A stretch of DNA of 64,000 bases, from NCBI RefSeq assembly GCF_009795715.1, contig NZ_WTCR01000002.1, forward strand, positions 1 through 64,000. The letters are read 5' to 3'. A model generated the notes under the pieces. It made no database searches and was not told the DNA's origin. It worked only from the letters and a program-made list of their open reading frames with translations. This DNA comes from Labilibaculum euxinicum (lineage in GTDB: Bacteria; Bacteroidota; Bacteroidia; Bacteroidales; Marinifilaceae). Of this stretch, positions 26,828 through 36,574 are shown one piece after another (positions within the stretch are counted from its first letter, which is position 1; the number at the start of each line of letters is the position of its first letter). The translations under genes were made by a program, and so were the position numbers.

Positions 26828-26920
26828 TGAACTGCACCCCAAATGTTAGACACAACATTTGGGGTATTTTTATGTCTCAAAGAAAGAGAAACAAATTTAG
26901 CATTAACCAAAGAGGAGGGA
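26828..26920 (+). mobile_element. remnant of an IS3-like element end, doubling as terminator
   Basis: TGAACTGCACCCCAAATG recalls the terminal repeat of IS3-family elements, and it is followed by ATG at 26872 and a short basic start (MSQRKRNKFSINQR) that soon loses coherence. The hairpin ACCCCAAATGTT/AACATTTGGGGT at 26836-26865 followed by ATTTTT can also end transcription of the thioredoxin gene. No full transposase or right end is present. Confidence 0.45.
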
Positions 26921-26940
26921 GTTCCTCAATAAATATTACG

Positions 26941-27045
26941 AGCCGATGGGTTGTCTGTTTTTACCAGAAACAGATCTTTTCCATTTCAATAAGTGCAAAA
27001 TTAAGTAAAACCTGCATTTTGATAAATTGTCTGGTTTGCCAAGTT
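26941..27045 (+). repeat. 105-bp direct repeat, copy A (upstream of sigma 3)
   Basis: Aligns without gaps to 37101-37205 with about ten mismatches by eye. It does not look like a coding sequence in either copy. It lies about 330 bases before sigma gene 3. The rest of 27046-27325 shows nothing I can name. Confidence 0.85.
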
Positions 27046-27325
27046 CATCAGTTTAGTCTTCGGAATAGTATTTAACAGGGAAAAGTAGGTTAGGGTGAAT
27101 TCAATTTGCAGGGATTCAATAATTGGTAGTGCCAATGTATTTTGCTTGGTATATGCTTTTTTCCCCTTTTTTAAGTTTGTTTTGCATTGCCAAAAAGGAG
27201 GGCTGTTTGTTGCTGCCGAGGGAGCTTGGTTGCTGAGAATGTATTTGGGATCGAAGGCTTATATTGAAATGTTACTTATGAAAACAATAGGTAGAATAAG
27301 GAAATGGAATTAAAAACAAAGATTT

Positions 27326-27355
27326 TTTGATTGTAAGGAAATCTGATTATTTTAG
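27326..27355 (+). promoter_or_regulatory. candidate promoter of sigma gene 3
   Basis: TTTG (27326-27329), 18 bases, TATTTTAG (27348-27355), close to the Bacteroidota housekeeping pattern. It sits 21 bases before the ATG. Confidence 0.45.
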
Positions 27356-27375
27356 AGGCCGAATTAAACTCCCCT

Positions 27376-27933
27376 ATGCCCTTGGATCATCTAAATAAAA
27401 TAAGATTAGACAAATCGAGCTTTAAAAAGATCTTTGAGCAATATTTTGCAGGCTTAGTTGGTTTTGCCAATTCTTATTTGGGAAGCGTTGATTTAAGTGA
27501 GGATTTAGTTCAGGATGTGTTTGTTCGTTTGTGGGAAAAGCAGGATGAATACCAAAACGAAACAAGTTTAAAAGTGTATTTGTATCGTGCTGTTCGAAAC
27601 AAGTGTTTGAACCAGATTAAACACGAACAGGTAAGAAGAAATTACAAAGAAGAAACCTTGCCTCGATTGGAGTCAGAGGAGTTTTTTTTGGATCAGGTAC
27701 TCTCCGAAGAGGTCTCCGGATTGCTCTACAAATTTATTGCAGAACTGCCTCTGCAACGTCAAAAGATTATCCGATACAGTTTATTAGGATTAAAAAATAA
27801 GGAAATTGCCGATATAATGGGATTAAAAGTGAATACCATTAAATCGCACAAATTAAATGCGTACAGAGAACTTCGTGAGAAGTTGGGAGAGCATGCTTTT
27901 GTTATTGCATTGCTGTTGGGAATCAATAGTTAA
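27376..27933 (+). CDS. ECF RNA polymerase sigma factor, FecI-like (module 3)
   Basis: 185 residues. Region 2 is near 18-85 (FEQYFAGLVGFANSYL, SEDLVQDVFVRLWEKQ), region 4 near 125-175 (LPLQRQKIIRYSLLGLKNKEIADI, LKVNTIKSHK). It should recruit RNA polymerase to the module 3 receptor genes after release from FecR3. A housekeeping-like promoter lies just upstream. The gap to FecR3 is 271 bases, again suggesting separate expression of the sigma gene and the FecR/SusC genes. Confidence 0.94.
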   Translation: MPLDHLNKIRLDKSSFKKIFEQYFAGLVGFANSYLGSVDLSEDLVQDVFVRLWEKQDEYQNETSLKVYLYRAVRNKCLNQIKHEQVRRNYKEETLPRLESEEFFLDQVLSEEVSGLLYKFIAELPLQRQKIIRYSLLGLKNKEIADIMGLKVNTIKSHKLNAYRELREKLGEHAFVIALLLGINS

Positions 27934-28204
27934 TCAGGCCTAAAACCATGTTTTGAAATTATCTTTAAAAATTCATGCAAGGGGAAAAATATACCCGGCA
28001 GCTCAATCTCTCTGTCCCTAAAGAGTTATATTTTTTGGTTTTAATTTAACCCATTTTCCCAGTGAGTTTAGCATTTGTGTATACACGATTTCCTGCGTAG
28101 TTCATCGATACATCCTTTGCTAATAATATTTTTAGAAAAAAAATACTTTTTCACTAACACTCTTTTTCTTCATAGTGGTCTCTTTAATAAATCACACACA
28201 ATAA

Positions 28205-29362
28205 ATGAAGAATATTTTTCACATAGCTGAGCTTATTACCAAGCAGAAAGTTGGTCAATTGACCAACGAGGAAGAGATGTTGCTGGCAGATTGGATAAGC
28301 GAAAAGAAGAGCAATCAGGAAGCATATCATCAAGCATCGGATTCGCAACAGATCCGTAAGAAACATGATTTGTATGCAAAAGTTGATCGCAAAAAATCGT
28401 GGAGTAAAATAACCGATCAGGTTCCGGAATTGGTCAATCGTCCGATTGTTTACATTCGAACAGCACTAAAGTGGGCCGCAGTGATTCTGTTGCCTTTGCT
28501 TGCTACAACTTATTTGTTGAATGAGGTGTATTGGAGCAGCAATCAGGTTATTGTAGAAGCGGGAAGTGCCAAAGCCAGCTTAAAATTGTCCAATGGCAAA
28601 ACCATTTACCTCGAAGATTTTCAAGGAAAAGAGATCAAATCAGGGAAAGAGAAATTGGCAACAAATCTAAATCACAATCTAATTTATCAGCAAGGAGAGA
28701 CTCGCGGGGAAGTGTTGGAGTACAATACCATTGTTACTCCGGTAAAAGGGGAATATGCAATGGTACTGTCCGATGGAACAAAAGTATGGCTGAATGCACA
28801 AACAGAACTAGAATATCCGGTAAAGTTTGGAAAAGGGAAACGCGGGGTTACGCTTAAGGGAGAAGCCTATTTTGAAGTATCAAAAGATGCAGCAAGACCA
28901 TTTACGGTTCACATGAATGATGGTTCCGATGTTGAGGTGTTGGGAACATCTTTTAATGTTATGGCTTATGACGATGAAGCAGAGGTGCAAACTACTTTGG
29001 TTGAAGGGAAAGTAAAGTTTGCTTATGGTGGCAACCAAGTGTTGCTTGCACCCGGAGAGCAAGCTGGATTAGATCGTAATTCGAATCAAATTAGGGTACG
29101 TGAAGTGAAAACTTACGAGTATTCGGCATGGAAGGATGGAAAGTTTGTTTTCAACCGGGAGCCATTGGGAAGTGTATTTCGTAAAATGTCGAGATGGTAT
29201 GGAGTAGAAATAAACTGTAAAGATGATGCATTGCTAAACAGACGAATATCAGGAGTACTCAACAAATATGAAGATATAGACAAACTAATTAGTTTAATTG
29301 AAGAGGTTTCGCCAGTTGAAATCAGCTTGAATCAAAAAGGATTGTTTGTCAGCGGAAAATAA
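28205..29362 (+). CDS. FecR-family anti-sigma factor (module 3)
   Basis: 385 residues. Cytoplasmic N-terminus (1-85), membrane span near 87-105 (WAAVILLPLLATTYLL), FecR domain near 180-285 (LSDGTKVWLNAQTELEYP, GEAYFEVSKDAARPF, VLGTSFNVMAY), DUF4974-like end near 310-382 (FVFNREPLGSVFRKMSRWYGV). It would restrain sigma factor 3 and receive the signal from the STN domain of SusC3. A TTTCACTAACACTC stretch near 28149 may be part of its own promoter. Two leader hairpins separate it from SusC3. Confidence 0.94.
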   Translation: MKNIFHIAELITKQKVGQLTNEEEMLLADWISEKKSNQEAYHQASDSQQIRKKHDLYAKVDRKKSWSKITDQVPELVNRPIVYIRTALKWAAVILLPLLATTYLLNEVYWSSNQVIVEAGSAKASLKLSNGKTIYLEDFQGKEIKSGKEKLATNLNHNLIYQQGETRGEVLEYNTIVTPVKGEYAMVLSDGTKVWLNAQTELEYPVKFGKGKRGVTLKGEAYFEVSKDAARPFTVHMNDGSDVEVLGTSFNVMAYDDEAEVQTTLVEGKVKFAYGGNQVLLAPGEQAGLDRNSNQIRVREVKTYEYSAWKDGKFVFNREPLGSVFRKMSRWYGVEINCKDDALLNRRISGVLNKYEDIDKLISLIEEVSPVEISLNQKGLFVSGK

Positions 29363-29377
29363 CCAGAATAAAAAAAA

Positions 29378-29421
29378 CGGGGAACGGACCAGGTTCCCCG
29401 AAAACACGAGTCGAAAGACTC
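29378..29421 (+). promoter_or_regulatory. tandem leader hairpins before susC3
   Basis: A perfect 8-base stem CGGGGAAC/GTTCCCCG at 29378-29400 with loop GGACCAG, then GAGTC-GAAA-GACTC at 29408-29421 with a GNRA-type tetraloop. The second ends 44 bases before the SusC3 ATG. Confidence 0.7.
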
Positions 29422-29465
29422 AATAAATGTCAAGTTAAACGAATGTCTAACCCAAATTCAAATTT

Positions 29466-32400
29466 ATGAAAAAAAAATGTGTTTACATCAGTCGTGAGAA
29501 CAGATACTCTCGGCTGCGAAAAATACTACTGACCATGAAACTAAGTGTATTTTTATTTTTATTTGGAATTCTGAGTGCTCAGGGCAACGAGATTTTTTCT
29601 CAAACCTCTTTGAGTATTCATGTGGAGAATGCTAGTGTAGAGGAAGTTTTGGAGCAAATTCAGAAGCAGTGCAATTACGATTTTATATACGATTACGAGT
29701 ATGTGAAAGAGTTAAAAGCTATTGATGTTGATTTTAAAGATGCAAGTCTTGACAACGTTTTGTACGAGGTTTTGAAGAACACCAATTTAGATTATCGTGT
29801 TGAAGACAAAATGATTGTTTTGTTTCCTCGCGAGAATGTAATTCCTAAGCAAAAGGAATCTATTTCGACTCCTGTACAACAACAGAAAAAAGTAATTACT
29901 GGCCAGGTTACCGATAAAGATGGTTCGCCTCTGCCAGGAGTATCAGTTGTTGTTAAAGGAACCAGTAATGGTGTAGCTACTGATATTAATGGAAATTATT
30001 CCATTAAAGTTGAATACAAAGATGCATTTTTGATTTTCTCTTTTGTGGGTATGACATCGCAAGAGGTAGCTTATAATGGGCAAGCTGTGCAGAATGTAAT
30101 CTTGTCAGCTGATTCTGAAACTTTGGGAGAGGTTGTGGTAACAGGACTTCAAACAATTGAGAAAGGACGTGCAACAGGATCGTTTACAATTCTGAAAAAC
30201 GAAGATATGGACAATGTTGTATCTACAGATTTTCGGGAAAAGTTAATTGGAGCCGCTTCGGGTGTTTATATTGATAAGGATAATAATTTAATGATTCGTG
30301 GACAGGGAACTCTTTTAGGCAATAAAAAACCTCTTATTGTATTGGATGGTATTCCATTGGAAAGTTCTGAGTTAAACCTAAATCCTAATGACATCGATCA
30401 GATATCAGTATTAAAAGATGCTGCTTCAGCTTCAATTTGGGGGGTTCGTGCTGCAAATGGAGTTGTAGTAATTACGACGAAAAGGGGAGCAAAGAATGGT
30501 AAATTGGCTGTAAGTTATTCGGGCAGTTACAGTATCGAAGATAAAGTTGATATCGGTGATTATCATAGATTGAATGCTTCTGAATATGCAGAACTGGAGT
30601 TTGAGAGAAGTTTGGGGAAAGGAATCTTCAGATGGTCGGATACCGATGGCTACAATCAGGTACAGAAAGTATGGATTGATTATGAGGAGCAGGGAAGTAT
30701 TTCATTGGATGAGGCAAGGGCACGAATAGCTGAGATCGGAGCCTTCGATAATGAATCTCAGATTGAAGACTTATTCTATCAAAGAAAAACGGTGCAGCGG
30801 CACAATATCTCATTAACTACCGGAACAGATAAAGCATCTCATTATTTTTCAGTTAACTATGACAAAACTGATCAGGAATTGGTGGGGAACTCTGCTGATA
30901 AAATCAATTTTATTGGAAATACAGATGTAAATCTTGCTAAAGGAATCGATCTTCAGATTGGACTACGTGGAACTTACCAAAAAGGCAATAATAATGGTAA
31001 TGGCAGTGCGTGGGAAATGTTACCCTACCAAAGAATTTTAGATGAAGATGGGGCATATGTTGATCAGAATCATAGTATTTCCGAAAACTATAGAGATCTT
31101 TTGGATGCCAGCGGATTTCTGGATTGGAGCCAAAATAACCTCCGGAAGGTAAGACTGAATGACAAAACAAAGGAGACAACTAATGTCGCTACTAGTTTAA
31201 AATTAGATATTGAGTTAATTAAGGGCTTGAAATTCACTAGTTTTGGAAGTTATGAAACCGGAAGGACTGAAGGACGTAACTTGTATAGATCAGAGCATGA
31301 CTATGTGAGGGATTTGAAGAATAGTTATACCGAAGTGGACGATACTGAAACTCCTGAAATTATAGCCTGCCATTTGCCTAAAAAAGGTGGAATTCTCGAC
31401 CTGTCTTTTGATCAAACAAAATCTTTTGCCATTAGAAATACACTGCAATATTCAATAAATCCAGACAATTTCAGAATAAAGTTTATGGTAGGTAATGAGC
31501 TGTATTCGTTGAAAACAAAATATAGCAGTAATCGTTTGTTTGGTTATGATGAAGGCACCATGGCTCACGAGGCAATTGACCTGGCTTCTCTTCAGGAAGG
31601 GAAATTTAAAGGTTATACCGGAAAACGAAGCTATTTAAGTTATTCTCCGGAATTGGAAGAAACTTTGGAGAAATATGCTTCCTATTTTGGTACTGCGAAT
31701 CTCTCTTATCAGGACAAGTATGATCTGTTTGCAAGTGTGCGTTTAGATCAGACCAATATGTTGGTCAATTCAAGTCAATTCCGAAACAATCCTTCCTGGT
31801 CAGTAGGAGGAAAATGGCATTTGTCACAAGAGGAGTTTTTCCAAAGTGATTGGATCAATGATCTGGCAGTAAAAGTATCATATGGTTTAAGCGGAAATAT
31901 TGAGAAATCTACCGGACCTGATATTGTAGGTAAAGTTGATCAATCTTACTCCCTGAGTGGTTTGAATTTTCTTTCAATTACAAATCCTGAAAATAAAGAG
32001 TTGGGTTGGGAAAAGACAAATATGCTTAATGTTGGAGTGGATTATTCAATTTTGGGTGGAAGAATGTATGGTACTTTTGAGTTCTATGAGAAAAGATCCA
32101 GAGATCTGTTAAGTACCGTTAATAATGATGCAACATCTGGTTGGGGCTCAGTATTAAAAAATGCGGCATCTGTATTGAATCGAGGACTCGATGTTTCGTT
32201 AAATGCACGCATTCTCAACCGAATCTTCTTATGGGATTTGGGAGCCAATTTTTCGTACAATTACAATAAAGTTACAGACATTAACTATACTCCTTCATCA
32301 GGAGGTTTGTATTTTCAATCACCATTGAAAGGAAAAGCAATTTCGTACATTGCAGCCATTCCATATGCAGGTTTGGATACTGCCGGTGAGCCGCAAATCA

Positions 32401-32996
32401 AAAAGAAGGGGGATGATGCAATTCTGCCTTATACTGATTTGAATAAGCTTACTATTGACGATCATCGATTTATGGGCAGAAGTACACCTCCTGTATTTGG
32501 AAGCCTTACCAACACCTTTCGATACAAAGATCTAAGTTTGGGAATCATGATAACCTATAAACTTGGACATAAGGTGAGAATGCCTTCGCCGGACAATTCC
32601 TTTTTTGATGATTTCACCCCTACAGAATGGATGTCGGAGAAATATAGATGGACCAAACCTGGAGACGAGTTAACAAAATGGGCGCCTAAGTTGGATGCAA
32701 GTCCGGGATATGCTTCATTTGACAGAGGTGATGCTGTGAAGTACAGCGATTATCTTGTAGACAAAGGGGATATCATCCGATTGAAGAGCATTAGTCTGGA
32801 ATATAAATTGAACAAATTAATTGAAAAGTTACCAGTAAAAGATGCTTCTATCCGTCTGAATGCTGAGAACCTTTGGTATTGGGCTGCCAACAGGTATAAT
32901 TTGGACACAGATTATTTATCTGCGTCAGGTTATGGCTCACCGTTTAGTTTGCCCGTCAGAGCTAAGTATACAGTAAGTTTGAAATTGAATCTGTAA
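29466..32996 (+). CDS. SusC-family TonB-dependent transducer (module 3)
   Basis: 1176 residues. The start ATG lies in the context AAATTTATGAAAAAAA shared with SusC1 and SusC4. Signal sequence to about 46, STN domain ~48-118, CarboxypepD_reg-like domain ~140-215 (GQVTDKDGSPLPGVSVV), plug ~230-340 (VLDGIPLES, ISVLKDAASASIWGVRAANG), and the barrel ends YTVSLKLNL. It should form the outer-membrane gate for an unknown ligand and signal to FecR3. Its last codons plus the beginning of susD3 were copied to 1172-1520. The susD3 start follows after only seven bases. Confidence 0.95.
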   Translation: MKKKCVYISRENRYSRLRKILLTMKLSVFLFLFGILSAQGNEIFSQTSLSIHVENASVEEVLEQIQKQCNYDFIYDYEYVKELKAIDVDFKDASLDNVLYEVLKNTNLDYRVEDKMIVLFPRENVIPKQKESISTPVQQQKKVITGQVTDKDGSPLPGVSVVVKGTSNGVATDINGNYSIKVEYKDAFLIFSFVGMTSQEVAYNGQAVQNVILSADSETLGEVVVTGLQTIEKGRATGSFTILKNEDMDNVVSTDFREKLIGAASGVYIDKDNNLMIRGQGTLLGNKKPLIVLDGIPLESSELNLNPNDIDQISVLKDAASASIWGVRAANGVVVITTKRGAKNGKLAVSYSGSYSIEDKVDIGDYHRLNASEYAELEFERSLGKGIFRWSDTDGYNQVQKVWIDYEEQGSISLDEARARIAEIGAFDNESQIEDLFYQRKTVQRHNISLTTGTDKASHYFSVNYDKTDQELVGNSADKINFIGNTDVNLAKGIDLQIGLRGTYQKGNNNGNGSAWEMLPYQRILDEDGAYVDQNHSISENYRDLLDASGFLDWSQNNLRKVRLNDKTKETTNVATSLKLDIELIKGLKFTSFGSYETGRTEGRNLYRSEHDYVRDLKNSYTEVDDTETPEIIACHLPKKGGILDLSFDQTKSFAIRNTLQYSINPDNFRIKFMVGNELYSLKTKYSSNRLFGYDEGTMAHEAIDLASLQEGKFKGYTGKRSYLSYSPELEETLEKYASYFGTANLSYQDKYDLFASVRLDQTNMLVNSSQFRNNPSWSVGGKWHLSQEEFFQSDWINDLAVKVSYGLSGNIEKSTGPDIVGKVDQSYSLSGLNFLSITNPENKELGWEKTNMLNVGVDYSILGGRMYGTFEFYEKRSRDLLSTVNNDATSGWGSVLKNAASVLNRGLDVSLNARILNRIFLWDLGANFSYNYNKVTDINYTPSSGGLYFQSPLKGKAISYIAAIPYAGLDTAGEPQIKKKGDDAILPYTDLNKLTIDDHRFMGRSTPPVFGSLTNTFRYKDLSLGIMITYKLGHKVRMPSPDNSFFDDFTPTEWMSEKYRWTKPGDELTKWAPKLDASPGYASFDRGDAVKYSDYLVDKGDIIRLKSISLEYKLNKLIEKLPVKDASIRLNAENLWYWAANRYNLDTDYLSASGYGSPFSLPVRAKYTVSLKLNL

Positions 32997-33003
32997 AATT
33001 AAA

Positions 33004-34401
33004 ATGTTCGTTATGAGAAATATATATATAATCCTTATTGTCCTGCTTTTTTTCTCCTGTCAGGATTTTGTAAATGAAACACCAAAAGGGAATTTGATTC
33101 CTAAGACAGTTGACGATATGGGAATGATTTTGGATGCTTTCGATATCTTTGAACCCAATGCAATTGCGTTTGGTCATGGAAATCAGACTTTAATGACTGA
33201 TGACTGCAAGCTTCCTGAAGATGTTGCCTCTTCTGCAAATCCGGCTGTTGTGAAAAGTTATACTTGGGCGGATCACTTATTCGATGTTTCGAAGAATGAT
33301 GGGAATTGGGAAGGATTCTATCATGTGATTTATTTGTGTAACTATATTTTGGAAAAAATTGATGATGCTCCGGAAGGATCAGGCGAGTATTCAAGAGATT
33401 TTGTGAAAGGTTCCGCTTTGTTGAACAGAGCTCATTCTTTTTTCATTTTGGTGAATCTGTATGCAGAACACTATGATGAAAATACGGCTTCAGCAGCTCT
33501 TGGTGTACCATTGCCGTTGGAATCCGATATTAATATCAGATATGGAAGAGCTACTGTTGCTGATGTTTACGCTCAGGTTCTGACAGACCTAAAAGAGGCA
33601 TCGAAGTTACTTTCCAACAAATCTGAGTATACTTTTCAAGCTGCAAAACCAGCAGCTTTTGGTCTTCTGTCTCGTTTCTATTTATATCAGGGAGAATATA
33701 AAAAATCCTGGCAGTACGCAGATTCGGTTTTGCAAATTGTGCCGGAACTGAAAGACTACAATACAATTGAGCAGTATGAGCCCGGACAACCGGATTTTGG
33801 TCTCGACAACTGGGCTCCTTATTCGGGTTGGGAAAAGCCGGATGTTGTTTTTTACAAGGAAAACAGCGATTTATCCAGCAAATATTACGTGTCAGATGAG
33901 TTAATGACTCTCATGGATCCAACATCCGATCTGAGGTATCAAAATTTTGTTACCAATTATAAATACTACTCATTTGTTGAGGATCCCAATGGTTATCGGT
34001 ATTCAGATGAAGCAGATGTAAATAGGGGGATTTCCCTTGGTGAAGTATACCTGACAGAAGCAGAAGCGAAATTGCGGGATAATGATATTGATGGAGCCCT
34101 TAAAGCATTAAATGCTTTGCGAACCAAGAGGTATGTAACAGGTACAACTGATATCACAGAAACAAATCCAGATGCACTTTTGCAGATAATATTGGATGAA
34201 CGAAGAAGAGAAACCATATTTAAAGGACTTCGCTGGTTCGATTTAAAGCGATTAAACAAGGATTCCAAGACTGCTAAAACAATCACCCATACTTTGTTTG
34301 GTCAGACCTACACTTTGGAGCCTGGAAGCAAAAGATATGTGCTTCCAATTCCACGTAAAGTGATCGAGTTGAATTCTTTAATTGAGCAAAACCCTCGGTA
34401 A
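33004..34401 (+). CDS. SusD/RagB-family surface lipoprotein (module 3)
   Basis: 465 residues from ATG 33004; ATG 33013 (MRNIYIILIVLLFFSC) is an equally plausible start. The lipid anchor is the Cys of LLFFSCQDF. SusD helices include LLNRAHSFFILVNLYAEHY near 138-156 and the C-terminal hallmark LDERRRETIFKGLRWFDLKR near 398-417. It would bind the ligand and close over SusC3. The first ~100 codons are duplicated as a dead copy at 1172-1568. A structured repeat follows the stop. Confidence 0.95.
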   Translation: MFVMRNIYIILIVLLFFSCQDFVNETPKGNLIPKTVDDMGMILDAFDIFEPNAIAFGHGNQTLMTDDCKLPEDVASSANPAVVKSYTWADHLFDVSKNDGNWEGFYHVIYLCNYILEKIDDAPEGSGEYSRDFVKGSALLNRAHSFFILVNLYAEHYDENTASAALGVPLPLESDINIRYGRATVADVYAQVLTDLKEASKLLSNKSEYTFQAAKPAAFGLLSRFYLYQGEYKKSWQYADSVLQIVPELKDYNTIEQYEPGQPDFGLDNWAPYSGWEKPDVVFYKENSDLSSKYYVSDELMTLMDPTSDLRYQNFVTNYKYYSFVEDPNGYRYSDEADVNRGISLGEVYLTEAEAKLRDNDIDGALKALNALRTKRYVTGTTDITETNPDALLQIILDERRRETIFKGLRWFDLKRLNKDSKTAKTITHTLFGQTYTLEPGSKRYVLPIPRKVIELNSLIEQNPR

Positions 34402-34410
34402 ACAGCACTC

Positions 34411-34545
34411 AAGAGGATGTCCGAAAAGTAAAGTTTCATTTGAAAATAATCTTTTTATTGAAGTTTAAATGTCTGTGATTCAGATGTAAATATGCTTCAG
34501 TAAGCTCAGAATAACAATGAGATTGAACTTTTAGGACACCCTTTT
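34411..34545 (+). repeat. structured intergenic repeat with long-range inverted ends
   Basis: AGGATGTCCGAAAAGT (34413-34428) pairs imperfectly with ACTTTTAGGACACCC (34527-34541), enclosing about 100 bases. Inside, CTTCAGTAAGCTCAGAATAA read in reverse gives the TTATTCTGAGCTTACTGAAG type common in dispersed Bacteroidota repeats. The T-rich end could also terminate susD3 transcription. Confidence 0.5.
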
Positions 34546-34550
34546 ATTTA

Positions 34551-34778
34551 TTGAATTTTAATCATCAACCCATATGTCAAGCACTAAAAAAAACAGCTGT
34601 TTTTATACTGCTGGTTGCTGTAACTAATATTTTAGCTTCTGTAAATAAATTTGTGTTAGATGAATTTCTTAAAGAGAAATCGCTCATTTTAGATGTATCC
34701 GTTCATTTATTGATATTTCTAACCTATGTTGGCATTTTCAATTTTGTCTATCAGCTATTTTGTCAAAAAGAAAACTGA
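34551..34778 (+). CDS. possible small two-span membrane protein (75 aa)
   Basis: Two hydrophobic segments (TAVFILLVAVTNILASV near 15-31 and LILDVSVHLLIFLTYVGIF near 45-63) and a charged end. The frame has no ATG; TTG at 34551 is the best start. It lies between SusD3 and the module 3 thioredoxin gene. No family is recognised. The clear two-helix pattern favours a real inner-membrane microprotein, but it may be a decayed gene. Confidence 0.4.
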   Translation: MNFNHQPICQALKKTAVFILLVAVTNILASVNKFVLDEFLKEKSLILDVSVHLLIFLTYVGIFNFVYQLFCQKEN

Positions 34779-34890
34779 ATTGAAATGACGGATTTAATCT
34801 ATAGATCAATGTTTAGAATTCTATAAAGAAAATTGTATAATAACCTGTAAGGAATAATCTTAAGATAAAACCTTTATTAATTAAAAAATA

Positions 34891-36069
34891 ATGAAAAATT
34901 TATTTGTAATTATTGCTGCAATTTTATTTTGCGGTAATGTATTCTCACAAGGAATAAACTTTGAACACGGCACCTTCAAGGAGGCTTTGGCAAAAGCAAA
35001 AGCGGAAAATAAACCAATGTTTATAGATGTTTTTACATCATGGTGCGGCCCATGTAAAAAGCTATCCAAAGAAGTGTTTCCTCAAAAAGCAGTAGGAGAT
35101 TATTTTAATAAATCATTTGTGAGTTTTAAGTTGCAGACAGATAAAAAGGAAGCTGATAATAAGGAAATTGCTGATCGATATCATGTGACAGCCTATCCAA
35201 CACTAATGTGGGTTGATGGCGAAGGGGAATTACTGCATTTGGCGGTAGGTTTTCATGAGGTTGATAAATTATTGACAGAAGCAAAAAAAGTCTTCGATGA
35301 GGATAAGAGAGTAGGTTCAAGTATAACAAAATGGAACAATGGCGATCGCTCTTTGCCGGTAGCTATGAACTACTTTGCTTTTGATAAAAACTCTAAAGGT
35401 GAATTCGAGGAATATTTTAAAGGCCTGCCCGAAAAACAAAAGCTGGATAGCTTAACTTTTGAAATGATATCAGATGTGAGATTGGATACAGACGGTGAAG
35501 TGTTTGTCTTTGTAGTTCGTCATCGAAAAGACTATCAGAAAGTAGCATATGATTTTAAAATTGAAAGAGCTATTGACCAGGAAATTGATTATGAATTGCA
35601 GTCGAACTTTGGAACAGAGAAATATAAAGAGATTGTTCTTAAATACAAGCAAATTGGATTCGATGAGTTGGGCTTATTTATGAAAAGAGCAGAATGGAAG
35701 TATTATTTAAACAAATCCGATTTTTTATCATTCGAAAAATCTGCAAAAGAGTACCTGCAGGAATTTTCAAAACCCAATAATTATCTGCGCAATGAGTTGG
35801 TTTGGGAATTGTATGGTGTTGGAAAAGAAAAGTTTTCGAAGTTCAATAATCCTGATTTAGTAATTGATTGGGCTAATGAATTTAAGAAAAAAATGATGGA
35901 GCCTGATCAATTCTGCTATCCTGAGTTTTATGCTTATGTTATTGCAGGCGATATTAATCGTGCTAAAAAAATTGGGAATGATTACTTAAAATCGACAGAA
36001 GGGGAAAGTGATTATAGATCTGTATCAACAAGAGAATATGTTCAATATCTGTTGAGTGAAATAAAATAG
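34891..36069 (+). CDS. exported thioredoxin-fold protein, CGPC (module 3)
   Basis: 392 residues. Signal peptide ending GNVFSQ at about residue 20, thioredoxin domain ~22-140 with WCGPC at Cys52-Cys55 and the cis-proline stretch TAYPTLMWVDGEG, then a helical C-terminal half of about 230 residues. The N-terminal pattern FEHGTFKEALAKAKAEN is almost the same as in the 25612 protein. It probably reduces or isomerises disulfides in the periplasm for module 3 cargo or components. It is separated from SusD3 by about 490 bases and ends at a strong terminator, so it may have its own promoter. Confidence 0.92.
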   Translation: MKNLFVIIAAILFCGNVFSQGINFEHGTFKEALAKAKAENKPMFIDVFTSWCGPCKKLSKEVFPQKAVGDYFNKSFVSFKLQTDKKEADNKEIADRYHVTAYPTLMWVDGEGELLHLAVGFHEVDKLLTEAKKVFDEDKRVGSSITKWNNGDRSLPVAMNYFAFDKNSKGEFEEYFKGLPEKQKLDSLTFEMISDVRLDTDGEVFVFVVRHRKDYQKVAYDFKIERAIDQEIDYELQSNFGTEKYKEIVLKYKQIGFDELGLFMKRAEWKYYLNKSDFLSFEKSAKEYLQEFSKPNNYLRNELVWELYGVGKEKFSKFNNPDLVIDWANEFKKKMMEPDQFCYPEFYAYVIAGDINRAKKIGNDYLKSTEGESDYRSVSTREYVQYLLSEIK

Positions 36070-36188
36070 TTTTTTTGAAAAACGTTGGGGCATTTTAGAA
36101 TAACATAGGGTTAAAATTAGAGTATCTCAAAACAGGTCCCTTTCATTAGGTTTTTTAAAAATAGGTTTTAAATTTGAAATATTATTTG

Positions 36189-36220
36189 AGCAGCCGCATT
36201 TGTGTGGCTGCTTTTTTTTT
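36189..36220 (+). terminator. intrinsic terminator of module 3
   Basis: A 10-base stem AGCAGCCGCA/TGTGGCTGCT (one wobble pair) followed by T9. The following 36221-36480 shows no gene. Confidence 0.9.
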
Positions 36221-36488
36221 ACGGCAGCGATATCATATGGAGTTTCATCAATGGGGGTCTTACTCTAAAATAATCGGTTAAACGATTGAAATTTTGAATT
36301 AAGATCGGGATTTGGTTTTAGGAAAGAGTAATTGAAGAAATGAAGCCTTGCTTTATTATTTAAGATATTTACATTTACACAAATGTGCTTACTTCCAGGT
36401 AAACCACGAGCTTGTTTTTGTGATAGGCAGATTTAAAAAAGAGGATCGGTAGTGCGTAATTGCGGAATGCTTATCCCGTTTTAGAATT

Positions 36489-36561
36489 ATGCTTACTGCA
36501 ACTTTTTGCGATGCTTACCGCAAAAAGTTGCAATAGTGATTGCAAAAAGTTGCGATAAGCA
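36489..36561 (-). terminator. triple GCAAAAAGTTGC inverted-repeat cluster, likely terminator of the HU gene
   Basis: GCAACTTTTTGCG (36498-36510) pairs perfectly with CGCAAAAAGTTGC (36519-36531). A third copy, TGCAAAAAGTTGCGATAAGC (36541-36560), can compete for pairing with the first arm, including the flanking ATGCTTA. It lies just past the 3' end of the minus-strand HU-like gene. Confidence 0.65.
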
Positions 36562-36574
36562 TGAAATTTAGCAT

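Noticed and set aside
26827-27075. Intact transposase gene
   Set aside because: Only about 14 residues after ATG 26872 look transposase-like; the frame then runs into the 105-bp repeat.
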